64,000 nt of DNA from Myxococcota bacterium (GTDB taxonomy: Bacteria > Myxococcota_A > UBA9160 > UBA4427), in contig JAWKRT010000001.1 of the NCBI GenBank assembly GCA_041389495.1, positions 1,240,001 to 1,304,000 on the forward strand, in the 5' to 3' direction. The position numbers and the translations under genes are program-made. The notes beneath the pieces were generated by a model. The model was not told where the DNA came from, did not search any database, and saw nothing but the letters and a program-made list of their open reading frames with translations. This document shows positions 29,302-36,729 of this stretch, piece by piece. The stretch's first letter is position 1. Every line of letters begins with the position of its first letter.

Positions 29302-30609
29302 GTGCGAACCCCGCTCGCGTACAAGCTCGTCCTCGCGTCGCTCGTCGTCGCCTTCGCCTCGATCGGCCTGCCGGAGCTGATCCGCGCGGGCGGCGTCGCC
29401 TTCCCGACGTGGGCGACGTTCTTCGTCGCGCTCGGCGCGGGCGGCGGGGTCGGCCTCGTCTTCGCGCGCATCCTCGGCCCCAAGCTCGAGCGCCTGCGCG
29501 CCACGACCGACGGCATCCGGCGCGGCGACCTCCGCGCCGACCTCGTCGCGAGCGCTCCGGCCCGCTTCCCCGACGAGATCGATGCGCTCGCCGAGAGCGC
29601 GACCGTGATGCACGACAACCTCTCGCGGCTCGTCGTCCACCTGCAGGCGACCGCCGACCGCCTCTCGACCGGCGCCCAGGACCTGAGCGCCTCGATCCAG
29701 AACGTCTCCTCCGGCAACGAGGAGATCTCGACCACGGTCCGCGACGTGGCCGACCGCGTGAAGCGCCAGCAGGAAGTGCTCGAGAACGGCGCGCGCATCA
29801 TCCAGGAGATCGCGAGCGACATCGAGCTCAACGCCGGACGCGCTCGCGAGGCGTTCGGCTTCGCGGCCGAGGCGAACCAGAAGGCGGGAACGGGCGTCGA
29901 GGTCTCGCGGCTCGCGATCGAGAAGATGGGAACGATGTTCGAGCGCGTCGAGCAGACGAGCCAGATGGTGTTCGACCTCGAGGCGAAGACGCGCCACGTC
30001 CACCAGATCACCGAGATCATCACGAGCGTCGCGCACCGCACGAACCTGCTGTCGCTCAACGCGTCGATCGAGGCCGCGCGCGCGGGCGAGGCCGGGCGCG
30101 GCTTCTCCGTCGTGGCCGACGAGATCCGCAAGCTCTCCGAGAACGCGGGCCGCAGCGCCGACGAGATCTCCAAGCTGATCCACGAGATCCAGTCCGACAC
30201 GCACCAGGTCGCCGACGAGATGCGGAAGTCGAGCCTCGTGATCGACGAGGGGCGCGAGGACGTGAACACGATCGCCGACGCGCTGTCGCAGATCTCGATG
30301 GCCGTGGGCGAGGCCGCGGCCCGCAGCGAGGAGATCTTCCACGGCGCGGACAGCCACGCGATGAACGCGGAGCGGATGGTCGCCTCGATGCAGGAGATCG
30401 CGATGGGCGCGAGTGGCAGCGCCGAGTCGATCGCCGAGGTGTCGCGCACGGCGAACGACCAGCTCGCCGCCGTCTCCGAGATGGTCGAGTCCTCGCGCAC
30501 GATGGCCGACCTCGCGCAGTCGCTGCGCGAGGTGCTGCGCGGATTCCGCACCGACGGGCCGGCCGCGCCCGGCGACGAGCCTTCCGCGTCCACCGGGAGC
30601 ACGTCGTGA
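29302..30609 (+). CDS. Methyl-accepting chemotaxis protein without periplasmic sensor
   Basis: A 435-residue chemoreceptor. Two close membrane segments (about residues 6-22 and 34-55) are joined by a loop of only about 10 residues, so there is no periplasmic ligand domain. A HAMP-like segment follows (LGPKLERLRATTDGIRRGDL), then a long helical signalling domain. Its hairpin tip is RTNLLSLNASIEAARAGEAGRGFSVVADEIRKL, the universal CheA/CheW-binding site. It heads a chemosensory operon. The lack of a sensor domain suggests that it reads membrane or cytoplasmic state, or a partner protein. The GTG start overlaps a possible promoter, and no ribosome site precedes it. Confidence 0.92.
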   Translation: MRTPLAYKLVLASLVVAFASIGLPELIRAGGVAFPTWATFFVALGAGGGVGLVFARILGPKLERLRATTDGIRRGDLRADLVASAPARFPDEIDALAESATVMHDNLSRLVVHLQATADRLSTGAQDLSASIQNVSSGNEEISTTVRDVADRVKRQQEVLENGARIIQEIASDIELNAGRAREAFGFAAEANQKAGTGVEVSRLAIEKMGTMFERVEQTSQMVFDLEAKTRHVHQITEIITSVAHRTNLLSLNASIEAARAGEAGRGFSVVADEIRKLSENAGRSADEISKLIHEIQSDTHQVADEMRKSSLVIDEGREDVNTIADALSQISMAVGEAAARSEEIFHGADSHAMNAERMVASMQEIAMGASGSAESIAEVSRTANDQLAAVSEMVESSRTMADLAQSLREVLRGFRTDGPAAPGDEPSASTGSTS

Positions 30610-31124
30610 ACGCGCCCGCGCGGCCCGAGAGCGGACGGCTCCTCACGTTCGAGGTGCTGGGGCACGTCTGGGCGCTCCCGATCCACGGCATCCTCGAGGT
30701 CGCCGAGCCGACGGCGCTATGCGGTGTCCCGACGCTCCCGCGTTCGCTCGCGGGCGTCATGAACTGGCACGGCGAGGCGCTGCCGATCGTCGCGCCGCGG
30801 CTCCTCGTCGAGCGCACCGAGGCGGACGAGGACGCGTCCGACACGCCCGCGCCCGCGGTCGACGCCGCGGAGGACGCCGCGCGAGACGAGCTCGCCGCTG
30901 CGCACGTGCTCGTCGTGTCGAGCCGCAGCGGCGAGACGCCGAGCTTCGGCCTCCCCATCGACGCGGTGCTCGGGCTCGTGCCCGACGCGCCGCGCGGACA
31001 CGTCGGCACGGGCACGCAGGTCGTCGTGGAGCGCCGTCAGGTCGACGGGCGCGTCGTGAGCGTGCTCGATCCGCGCCGCCTCGTGGCGCGGGCCCGGGAA
31101 GTCATCGAGCGGCTGGCCGCCTGA
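30606..31124 (+). CDS. cheW: CheW-like coupling protein
   Basis: A 172-residue CheW-domain scaffold linking receptors to CheA. Family features are GRLLTFEVLGHVWALPIHGILEV at the start, VMNWHGEALPIV and the ending VVSVLDPRRL. An acidic, alanine-rich insertion of about 25 residues (near residues 75-100) lies between the two halves and is not standard. Its GTG overlaps the stop of the receptor gene (GTGA). It works with the receptor, CheY, CheA and CheC genes that follow. Confidence 0.88.
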   Translation: MNAPARPESGRLLTFEVLGHVWALPIHGILEVAEPTALCGVPTLPRSLAGVMNWHGEALPIVAPRLLVERTEADEDASDTPAPAVDAAEDAARDELAAAHVLVVSSRSGETPSFGLPIDAVLGLVPDAPRGHVGTGTQVVVERRQVDGRVVSVLDPRRLVARAREVIERLAA

Positions 31125-31153
31125 GGTCGTCGCGCACTCGCACGGAGGGTCCC

Positions 31154-31528
31154 ATGAAGGCTCGAGTCCTGATCGCCGACGACGCGTCGTTCATGCGTCA
31201 GATGATCCGCGAGATCATCGAGCCCGAGGGCTTCGAGATCGTCGGCGAAGCGGCCGACGGCGTCGAGGCCGTCGAGAAGTACAAGTCGGTCCAGCCCGAC
31301 ATCGTCACGATGGACATCGTGATGCCCAAGCGCTCGGGGATCGACGCGGTGAAGCAGATCCTCGCCGCCGACGCGAACGCCTGCGTCGTGATGTGCAGCG
31401 CGCTCGGACAGGAGACGCTCGTGATGGAGGCGCTCCAGGCGGGCGCGAAGGACTTCATCGTCAAGCCCTTCAAGCCCGACGCCGTGCTCTCGACGCTGCA
31501 GAAGCTCGTCGAGAAGTCGCAGGACTGA
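31154..31528 (+). CDS. cheY: Chemotaxis response regulator CheY
   Basis: A 124-residue single receiver domain. The phosphorylation site is complete: acidic pair in LIADDASFM, phospho-acceptor Asp in IVTMDIVMPK, Ser switch in VVMCSALGQ and Lys in FIVKPFKP. It is phosphorylated by CheA and dephosphorylated by the CheC-like protein encoded three genes on. The ATG is preceded by GGAGG. There is no output domain, so it acts by binding a motor or another effector. Confidence 0.95.
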   Translation: MKARVLIADDASFMRQMIREIIEPEGFEIVGEAADGVEAVEKYKSVQPDIVTMDIVMPKRSGIDAVKQILAADANACVVMCSALGQETLVMEALQAGAKDFIVKPFKPDAVLSTLQKLVEKSQD

Positions 31529-31547
31529 CGAGCGTCGCGGGTCCCCG

Positions 31548-31964
31548 ATGGCGCTCGACATGGCGAAGTACCGCGCGCTCTTCCTCGAGGAGGCCACCGA
31601 GCACCTCGCGGAGATGAGCCGTGCATTGATCGAGCTCGAGAAGGACGCGGCGTCGACGGAGTCGATCGACCTCGTCTTCCGCATGGCGCACTCGATCAAG
31701 TCGATGGCGGCCTCGGTCGGCTACGACGCGGTGAGCGAGGTCGCGCACGCGCTCGAGGACCGGATGGAGCGCGTGCGCAGCGCGGGCCGCGTCGAGGGGC
31801 CCGACGGTCTCGCGCTCCTCTTCGTCGGCCTCGAGGGTCTCGAGCGCATGCTGGCCGTCGTGCGCGACGAGGACGCCGCGCCGGCCGCGGACCCCGCGCT
31901 CGTCGCGCGCCTCGCGGCGCGTGCCCCGGCGGAGACCCCGCCCCCAAAAAAAGCCCGGACCTAG
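31548..31964 (+). CDS. cheA: CheA N-terminal part: HPt (P1) domain in the 0 frame
   Basis: Read without shifting, this frame gives 138 residues: an HPt domain with the phospho-accepting His in VFRMAHSIKSMAAS (about residue 49), then an Ala/Pro-rich linker that stops after PPPKKART. On its own it lacks a kinase. At 31946-31952 a run of seven A in frame as CCA AAA AAA G permits -1 slippage, which would continue directly into the kinase core that ends at 33202. The joined protein would be about 551 residues with P1, P3, P4 and P5 and no P2 domain. The alternative is that the assembly lacks one base (A8 or C6) and cheA is a normal gene. Confidence 0.85.
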   Translation: MALDMAKYRALFLEEATEHLAEMSRALIELEKDAASTESIDLVFRMAHSIKSMAASVGYDAVSEVAHALEDRMERVRSAGRVEGPDGLALLFVGLEGLERMLAVVRDEDAAPAADPALVARLAARAPAETPPPKKART

Positions 31965-31987
31965 AGGCGGCCGAGCCCTTCGCGGCC
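31931..31987 (+). other. Candidate -1 frameshift signal in cheA
   Basis: Three elements in the order of the dnaX signal. A Shine-Dalgarno-like GGAG is at 31931-31934. Eleven bases later comes the heptamer A AAA AAA (31946-31952) in the correct phase. A modest 5-bp stem GGCCG/CGGCC follows at 31969-31987. Slipping back one base joins the HPt frame to the kinase frame with no intervening stop. The 0-frame stop is TAG at 31962-31964. Transcriptional slippage on A7 would have the same effect. Confidence 0.5.
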
Positions 31988-32020
31988 CGGCGGGACGGCG
32001 ACGCGCCGCGCGCGGCCGAC

Positions 32021-33202
32021 GTGCGCGCGGGCGCGCCCGCGCCCGGCGGCTCGGTCCGCGTGCGCACCGAGTCGCTCGATCGCTTCCTCGGCGCGGTCGG
32101 CGAGGTGATCCTCTCGACGAGCCAGCTGCGCACGCTCGTGGGCGGCGCGGTCGACGCGAGCCCGGACGTCGCGGCGGGCTTCGACCACGTCGAGCGTCGC
32201 GTCGCCGAGCTGCAGCGGCGCGTGCTCGACCTGCGGACGACCCCGCTCGCGCGCGTGATGGAGGCGCTGCCGCGCGCGGCGCGCGGCGTCGCCGAGCGCG
32301 CCGGCAAGCGCGTCGAGGTCGAGCTCGTCGGCGCCGAGCTCGAGCTCGACCGCTCGATCCTGGACCGCCTCTCCGATCCGCTCCTCCACCTCGTGCGCAA
32401 CGCCGTCGACCACGGACTCGAGCGCGCCGACGCGCGCGCGGCGGCGGGCAAGCCCGCCGTCGGCCGCGTCGTGATCGAGGCGCGCCGCGTGAAGAACGCG
32501 ATCGTGATCGACGTGCGCGACGACGGCCGCGGCATCGACCTCGCGAAGGTGCTCGCGCGCGCCGTCGACGCGGGCCTCGTGCACCCCGACCTCGCCGACG
32601 ACCTCCCGCCCGAGGAGGTCGCCGAGCTCGTGTTCCGCCCCGGGCTCTCGACCGCGGGCGAGGTGTCGGACATCTCGGGCCGCGGCGTCGGGATGGACGC
32701 CGTGCGCGCGACGATCGAATCGCTCGGCGGCGCGGTCGAGCTGCGCACGACGCCCGGCCAGGGCACGTGTACGACCCTCGTCGTCCCGATCACCGCCGCC
32801 GTCCAGCGCGTGCTGCTCGTCGACGTCGGCGGCGAGCGCGCGGCGCTCCCGATCGTGAAGGTCGAGCGCATCCTCGAGCTCGACGCGGGCGCGGTCGAGC
32901 GCAGCGGCCGCGAGGCGTTCGTGCTCGTGGACGACGAGCCGCTGCTCGTGATCGAGCTCGCGGAGCGCTTCCGCGCGCGCGCGGCGGGTGCGGCCGACGA
33001 CGCCGAGGCCGTCGCGCAGCTCGTCATCACCGAGGTGCGCGGCGAGCGCGTCGCGCTGCGGGTCGACCGCTTCTGCGGGCAGCAGGAGATCTACGTGAAG
33101 CCGATTCCCGCGCTGCTGGCGAGCGTTCGCCTGCTCGCGGGGCTCACCGTGCTGGGAGACGGGACGCCCGCCTTCCTGCTCGACCTGAACCACCTCGCAT
33201 GA
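32021..33202 (+). CDS. cheA: CheA C-terminal part: dimerisation, kinase and CheW-like domains
   Basis: About 393 residues from the first GTG in this frame; the open frame reaches back to the A7 run. Contents in order: P3 dimer helices (TESLDRFLGAVGEVILSTSQ and onward), the HATPase P4 domain and the P5 domain. P4 has N-box HLVRNAVDHGLE, G1 VRDDGRGIDL, G2 GRGVGMDAVRATIESLGG and GQGTCTTLVVP. P5 starts near VQRVLLVDVGGERAALPIVKVERI. GTG 32021 has no ribosome site, so independent initiation is doubtful. Production through a frameshift from the HPt frame is more likely. Without that joining, the cell would have a kinase lacking its own phospho-acceptor domain. Confidence 0.85.
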   Translation: MRAGAPAPGGSVRVRTESLDRFLGAVGEVILSTSQLRTLVGGAVDASPDVAAGFDHVERRVAELQRRVLDLRTTPLARVMEALPRAARGVAERAGKRVEVELVGAELELDRSILDRLSDPLLHLVRNAVDHGLERADARAAAGKPAVGRVVIEARRVKNAIVIDVRDDGRGIDLAKVLARAVDAGLVHPDLADDLPPEEVAELVFRPGLSTAGEVSDISGRGVGMDAVRATIESLGGAVELRTTPGQGTCTTLVVPITAAVQRVLLVDVGGERAALPIVKVERILELDAGAVERSGREAFVLVDDEPLLVIELAERFRARAAGAADDAEAVAQLVITEVRGERVALRVDRFCGQQEIYVKPIPALLASVRLLAGLTVLGDGTPAFLLDLNHLA

Positions 33203-33747
33203 CGCGCGCGGCGACCCACGACGACGCGAACGCGACGCGGCTGCGCGAGACCGCGCGCATCGGCTTCGAGAACGCGGAGAGCGCCTTCACGCTGCTCGCC
33301 GATCGCGCGATCGAGATGGGCGACGTCGCGGTCGCGTCGCCGGACGCGCGGCGGCCGATCGACGCGGCGTGGGACGCGGGCGTCCTGTTCGAGCTCGAGG
33401 GCTGCCTCGACGCGTGCGTGGCGCTGCTCTTCCGCGCCGAGCATCGCGACGCACTCGTCGAACGCATGATGGGCGAGAGCCCGAAGGCGCTCGGGCCGCT
33501 CGCGGTCGAGGCGACGCTCACCGAGGTCGCGAACATCCTGGCATCGCACGTCGCGTCGGGCATCGCGGATGCGCTCGGCGAGCGGCTCCTTCCGTCGGTG
33601 CCGATGCTGTTCGCGGAGGGCGCCGCGGGCGAGATCGAGGCGTTCCTCGGCGAACGCGCGCGCCCTGACGCGCCTCGTTATTCGTGCGAGCTGGGGGAGC
33701 CGGGCGGCGAGCTCGGCGCGCTCCTCGTGCTCGCTCCGACGCGGTAG
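33199..33747 (+). CDS. CheC/CheX-like CheY-phosphatase
   Basis: A 182-residue protein whose ATG overlaps the cheA stop (ATGA). The CheC-family phosphatase helix motif is present once near the C-terminal half: EVAN (ExxN) followed by 22 residues and a Pro, in LTEVANILASHVASGIADAL. The Ser/Asp usually four residues before the Glu is Ala here. An N-terminal half (VLFELEGCLDACVALLFRA, MMGESP) supplies the CheC/CheX beta framework. It would remove phosphate from CheY-P. Its place at the end of MCP-cheW-cheY-cheA supports that. CheX is an alternative name; the motif count favours a one-site enzyme. Confidence 0.75.
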   Translation: MTRAATHDDANATRLRETARIGFENAESAFTLLADRAIEMGDVAVASPDARRPIDAAWDAGVLFELEGCLDACVALLFRAEHRDALVERMMGESPKALGPLAVEATLTEVANILASHVASGIADALGERLLPSVPMLFAEGAAGEIEAFLGERARPDAPRYSCELGEPGGELGALLVLAPTR

Positions 33748-33783
33748 CGGCGCGCGGCCGGCACTGCGATACCGTCCCGCCCC

Positions 33784-34533
33784 GTGCACCCCGACCGATT
33801 GCGCGACCTGCTCGACCGCCTGCGCCGCGGCGACGTGAGCGTCGACGACGCGCTCGAACGGCTGGCGCGCCTGCCGTTCGTCGACACCGAGTTCGCCCGC
33901 GTCGACACGCACCGCGCGCTCCGGCAGGGGCTCCCCGAGGTCGTGTTCGGCCTCGGCAAGACGCCCGCACAGATCATCGACATCGTCGGCGCGCTCGAGC
34001 GCGAGGGGCACCATGTGCTCGTGACGCGCGTCGAGGAGGACGTCGCGCGCGCCGTGCGCGCGGCGCTTCCGCACGGCCGGCACGACGCGGTCGCGCGCCT
34101 CCTGTGGTTCGGGCCCGACGAGGTGCCGATCGTCGGCAAGGGCACGATCGCCGTGGTCTCGGCCGGCACCTCGGACGCGCCCGTCGCGGCCGAGGCCGCG
34201 GCCGTCGCCCGCTGCTTCGGGAACGAGGTCGCGCTGGTGCAGGACGTCGGCGTCGCCGGGCTCCACCGGCTCCTCGCCGCGCACGCGACGCTGCGCGAGG
34301 CGCGCGTGCTGATCGTCGTCGCGGGCATGGAGGGCGCGCTGCCGAGCGTGGTCGGCGGGCTCGTCGACAAGCCCGTCATCGCGGTGCCCACGAGCATCGG
34401 CTACGGCGCCTCGCTCGGCGGCGTCGCCGCGCTGCTCGGCATGCTCACGAGCTGCGCCTCGAACGTCGCCGTCGTCAACATCGACAACGGATTCGGAGCC
34501 GCGCATGTCGCGACGCTCGTCAACCGGCTCTAG
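33784..34533 (+). CDS. larB: Nickel-pincer cofactor biosynthesis protein LarB
   Basis: A 249-residue enzyme that carboxylates nicotinic acid adenine dinucleotide and hydrolyses it, the first step to the nickel-pincer nucleotide of lactate racemase and relatives. It has the AIR-carboxylase (PurE-like) fold: VFGLGKTPAQI, VSAGTSDAPVAAEA, VQDVGVAGLHRL, IVVAGMEGALPSVVGGLVDKPVIAVPTS and GVAALLGMLTSCASNVAVVNIDNGFGAA. GTG 33784 gives family length. It overlaps larC by 29 bases. larA and larE are not in the window, so they must lie elsewhere or another pincer-dependent enzyme is served. Confidence 0.93.
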   Translation: MHPDRLRDLLDRLRRGDVSVDDALERLARLPFVDTEFARVDTHRALRQGLPEVVFGLGKTPAQIIDIVGALEREGHHVLVTRVEEDVARAVRAALPHGRHDAVARLLWFGPDEVPIVGKGTIAVVSAGTSDAPVAAEAAAVARCFGNEVALVQDVGVAGLHRLLAAHATLREARVLIVVAGMEGALPSVVGGLVDKPVIAVPTSIGYGASLGGVAALLGMLTSCASNVAVVNIDNGFGAAHVATLVNRL

Positions 34534-35914
34534 CCGCCGCGCCGCGCGCGCCGACGGCGCGCGCATCCTGCACCTCGACGCGTTCTCGGGCGTCGCGGGG
34601 AACATGTTCGTCGCCGCCCTGCTCGATGCGGGCCTCGCGCGGCGCGAGCTCGAAGCGGAGCTCGCCGGCCTCGGGCTCGACTTCAAGCTGCGGGTCTCGC
34701 GCGTGCGCCGCGGTGCGATCGCCGCGCGCTACCTCGACGTGCTCGTCGCCGCGGCGCCGAGAGGGAAGGGCGGCCGTGCGCGCTACGTCTCGGGCAACGC
34801 GCCCGCGCGCCCCGCATCGCGGCGCCGCGGCGGCGACCGCGATCCCGGGCGCGATCGCGACGGCCACGATCACGACCACGCCCACGATCACGACCACGCG
34901 CACGACCACGACCACGCGCACGGCCACGCGCACGACGACGATCACGGCCGCGGCCGGAGCTTCGCGCAGATCCGCGCGCTCCTGCGCCGCGCGAAGCTCG
35001 CGCGCCCGGTGCGCGAGCGCGCGCTCGACGTGTTCGAGCGGCTGGCGCGCGCGGAGGCGACCGTCCACGGCGTCGACGTCGACGACGTGCACTTCCACGA
35101 GGTGGGCGCCGTCGACGCGATCGTCGACGTCACGGCGGCGGTGGCGGCGCTCGCGCTCCTCGACGTGGCGACGGTGACCTGCTCGCCCGTCGCACTCGGC
35201 GCGGGGCGCGTCGAGACCGCGCACGGCCGCCTCCCGCTCCCCGCGCCCGCGACGCTCGAGCTCCTGCGCGGCGTGCCGACCGAGCCCGCGCACGTCGCGT
35301 GGGAGACGGTGACGCCGACCGGCGCGGCCCTCCTCCGCGGGTGCGTCGACGAGTACGGGCCGCTGCCGGCGATGACGATCGAGGCGATCGGGCACGGCGC
35401 GGGACGCGACCGCCCCGGCCCGATGCCCAACGTGCTGCGCGCCGTGCTCGGCCGCGTCGCGGGCGCGGGCCGCGACCGCATCGCGGTGCTCGAGACGAAC
35501 GTCGACGACCTCGTCCCCGAGCACTTCGAGTACCTGATGGAGCGCCTGTTCGAGGCCGGTGCGCTCGACGTCGGGCTCGAGCACGTGCAGATGAAGAAGA
35601 ACCGCCCGGGCTTCCTCGTGCGCGCGCTCGCGCGGCCGTCGGAGCGCGTCGCCGTCGCGCGCGCCCTCTTCGCGCACTCGAGTGCGATCGGCGTCCGCAC
35701 GAGCGAGTGGGATCGCCTCGTGCTCGACCGGCGGGAGCTCGCCGTCGCGACGCCGTTCGGACGCATCCGCGTGAAGGTCGTGCGCGACCTCGACGGGGCG
35801 ACGTCCGTGTCGGCGGAGTACGACGACTGCAAGCGGGCGGCGGCGCGGGCGCGCGCGCCGTTGCGCGAGATCGTGCGCGCGGCGGAGGACGCCGCGCGCG
35901 AGGCGCTCGCGTGA
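34505..35914 (+). CDS. larC: Nickel-pincer cofactor biosynthesis protein LarC (single frame)
   Basis: A 469-residue nickel insertase (cyclometallase) that places Ni in the pincer nucleotide using CTP. It starts ILHLDAFSGVAGNMFVAALLDAGL near residue 19 and continues with HFHEVGAVDAIVDVTAAVAALALL, SPVALGAGRVETAHGRLPLPAPATLELL, TPTGAALL, LETNVDDLVPEHFEYLMERLFEAGALDV and KKNRPGFLVRAL. A histidine/aspartate-rich stretch (about residues 115-145) should bind nickel. In lactobacilli larC is read through a frameshift; here both halves are in one frame. The ATG lies inside larB and has GGAG about 6 bases upstream. Confidence 0.93.
   Translation: MSRRSSTGSSRRAARADGARILHLDAFSGVAGNMFVAALLDAGLARRELEAELAGLGLDFKLRVSRVRRGAIAARYLDVLVAAAPRGKGGRARYVSGNAPARPASRRRGGDRDPGRDRDGHDHDHAHDHDHAHDHDHAHGHAHDDDHGRGRSFAQIRALLRRAKLARPVRERALDVFERLARAEATVHGVDVDDVHFHEVGAVDAIVDVTAAVAALALLDVATVTCSPVALGAGRVETAHGRLPLPAPATLELLRGVPTEPAHVAWETVTPTGAALLRGCVDEYGPLPAMTIEAIGHGAGRDRPGPMPNVLRAVLGRVAGAGRDRIAVLETNVDDLVPEHFEYLMERLFEAGALDVGLEHVQMKKNRPGFLVRALARPSERVAVARALFAHSSAIGVRTSEWDRLVLDRRELAVATPFGRIRVKVVRDLDGATSVSAEYDDCKRAAARARAPLREIVRAAEDAAREALA
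34843..34948 (+). repeat. His/Asp-rich codon repeat inside larC
   Basis: A run of CAC, GAC and GAT codons in short repeated units (CACGATCACGACCACGCC and variants) encodes alternating His and Asp. It is the nickel-storage segment of LarC. The repetition makes it prone to length change and to assembly error. Confidence 0.7.
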
Positions 35915-36699
35915 GCGAGGCGGCGGCGGTCGACGCGTCGCCGTTCGACCTCGCGCCCGCGGAGCGCGCGGGCGCGGGCGACCCGCCGCCCGCCGTGCTC
36001 TGCATCCACGGCCTCACGGGCACGCCCTACGAGGTGCGGCCGGTCGCCGAGGCGCTCGTCGCGCGCGGCTTCCGCGCGCGCGGCCCGCTCCTCCCCGGGC
36101 ACGGGCGGCCCGCCGAGGAGCTCGCGCGCTGCGCGTATGCGGACTGGCTCGAGTGCGTGCGCAGCGAGTACGCGCAGCTCGCGGCCGCGCACGGGCAGGT
36201 GTTCGTCGTCGGGATGTCGCTCGGCGGACTGCTCGCGCTCGTCCTCGCGAGCGAGACGACGCCGTCGGCGGCAGCGGTCGTCGGCGTCCCGCTTCGCTTC
36301 ACCGCCGGGCGCGTGCTCGCGATCGCGGTCGGGCGCTTCGTCAAGCCGATGCTCCCGAAGCGCGACGGGTCCGACATCGCGGATCCGGCGGCGCGCGCGC
36401 GTCACCCGGGAACGAAGATGATGCCGCTCGCGAGCGCGCACGAGCTCGTGAAGCTGCAGAAGCGCGTGCGCGCGCTGCTGCCGCGCGTGCGCGCGCCGCT
36501 CTTCGTCGGCCACGGCGCGCTCGATCGCACGGCGTCGCCCGAGGACGCGGTGGCGATCGCCGCCGGGGTGGGGAGCGCCGAGGTCGTCGAGCGACGCTAT
36601 GCGCACTCGGCGCACGTCGTTCCGGTGGACGTCGACGGCCCGGCGCTCGCGCGCGACGTGGCCGGCTTCTTCGGCCGGTTCCGGGAGTCCGCGCGCTAG
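35911..36699 (+). CDS. Alpha/beta hydrolase (carboxylesterase / monoacylglycerol lipase type)
   Basis: A 262-residue esterase whose GTG overlaps the larC stop (GTGA). The oxyanion-hole motif AVLCIHGLTGTPYEV is near residue 32 and the nucleophile elbow is GMSLGG (Ser near 105). Asp is in HGALDRTAS and His in YAHSAHVVPVD, completing the triad in family order. A short lid of hydrophobic and basic residues (VGRFVKPMLPKRDG) lies between. It resembles small Est30-type carboxylesterases. No signal peptide, so it is probably cytoplasmic. A link to the lar genes beyond co-transcription is not evident. Confidence 0.85.
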   Translation: MSEAAAVDASPFDLAPAERAGAGDPPPAVLCIHGLTGTPYEVRPVAEALVARGFRARGPLLPGHGRPAEELARCAYADWLECVRSEYAQLAAAHGQVFVVGMSLGGLLALVLASETTPSAAAVVGVPLRFTAGRVLAIAVGRFVKPMLPKRDGSDIADPAARARHPGTKMMPLASAHELVKLQKRVRALLPRVRAPLFVGHGALDRTASPEDAVAIAAGVGSAEVVERRYAHSAHVVPVDVDGPALARDVAGFFGRFRESAR

Positions 36700-36729
36700 G
36701 CGCCGCCGCCGGGCCGCGGCGCGCGCGCG

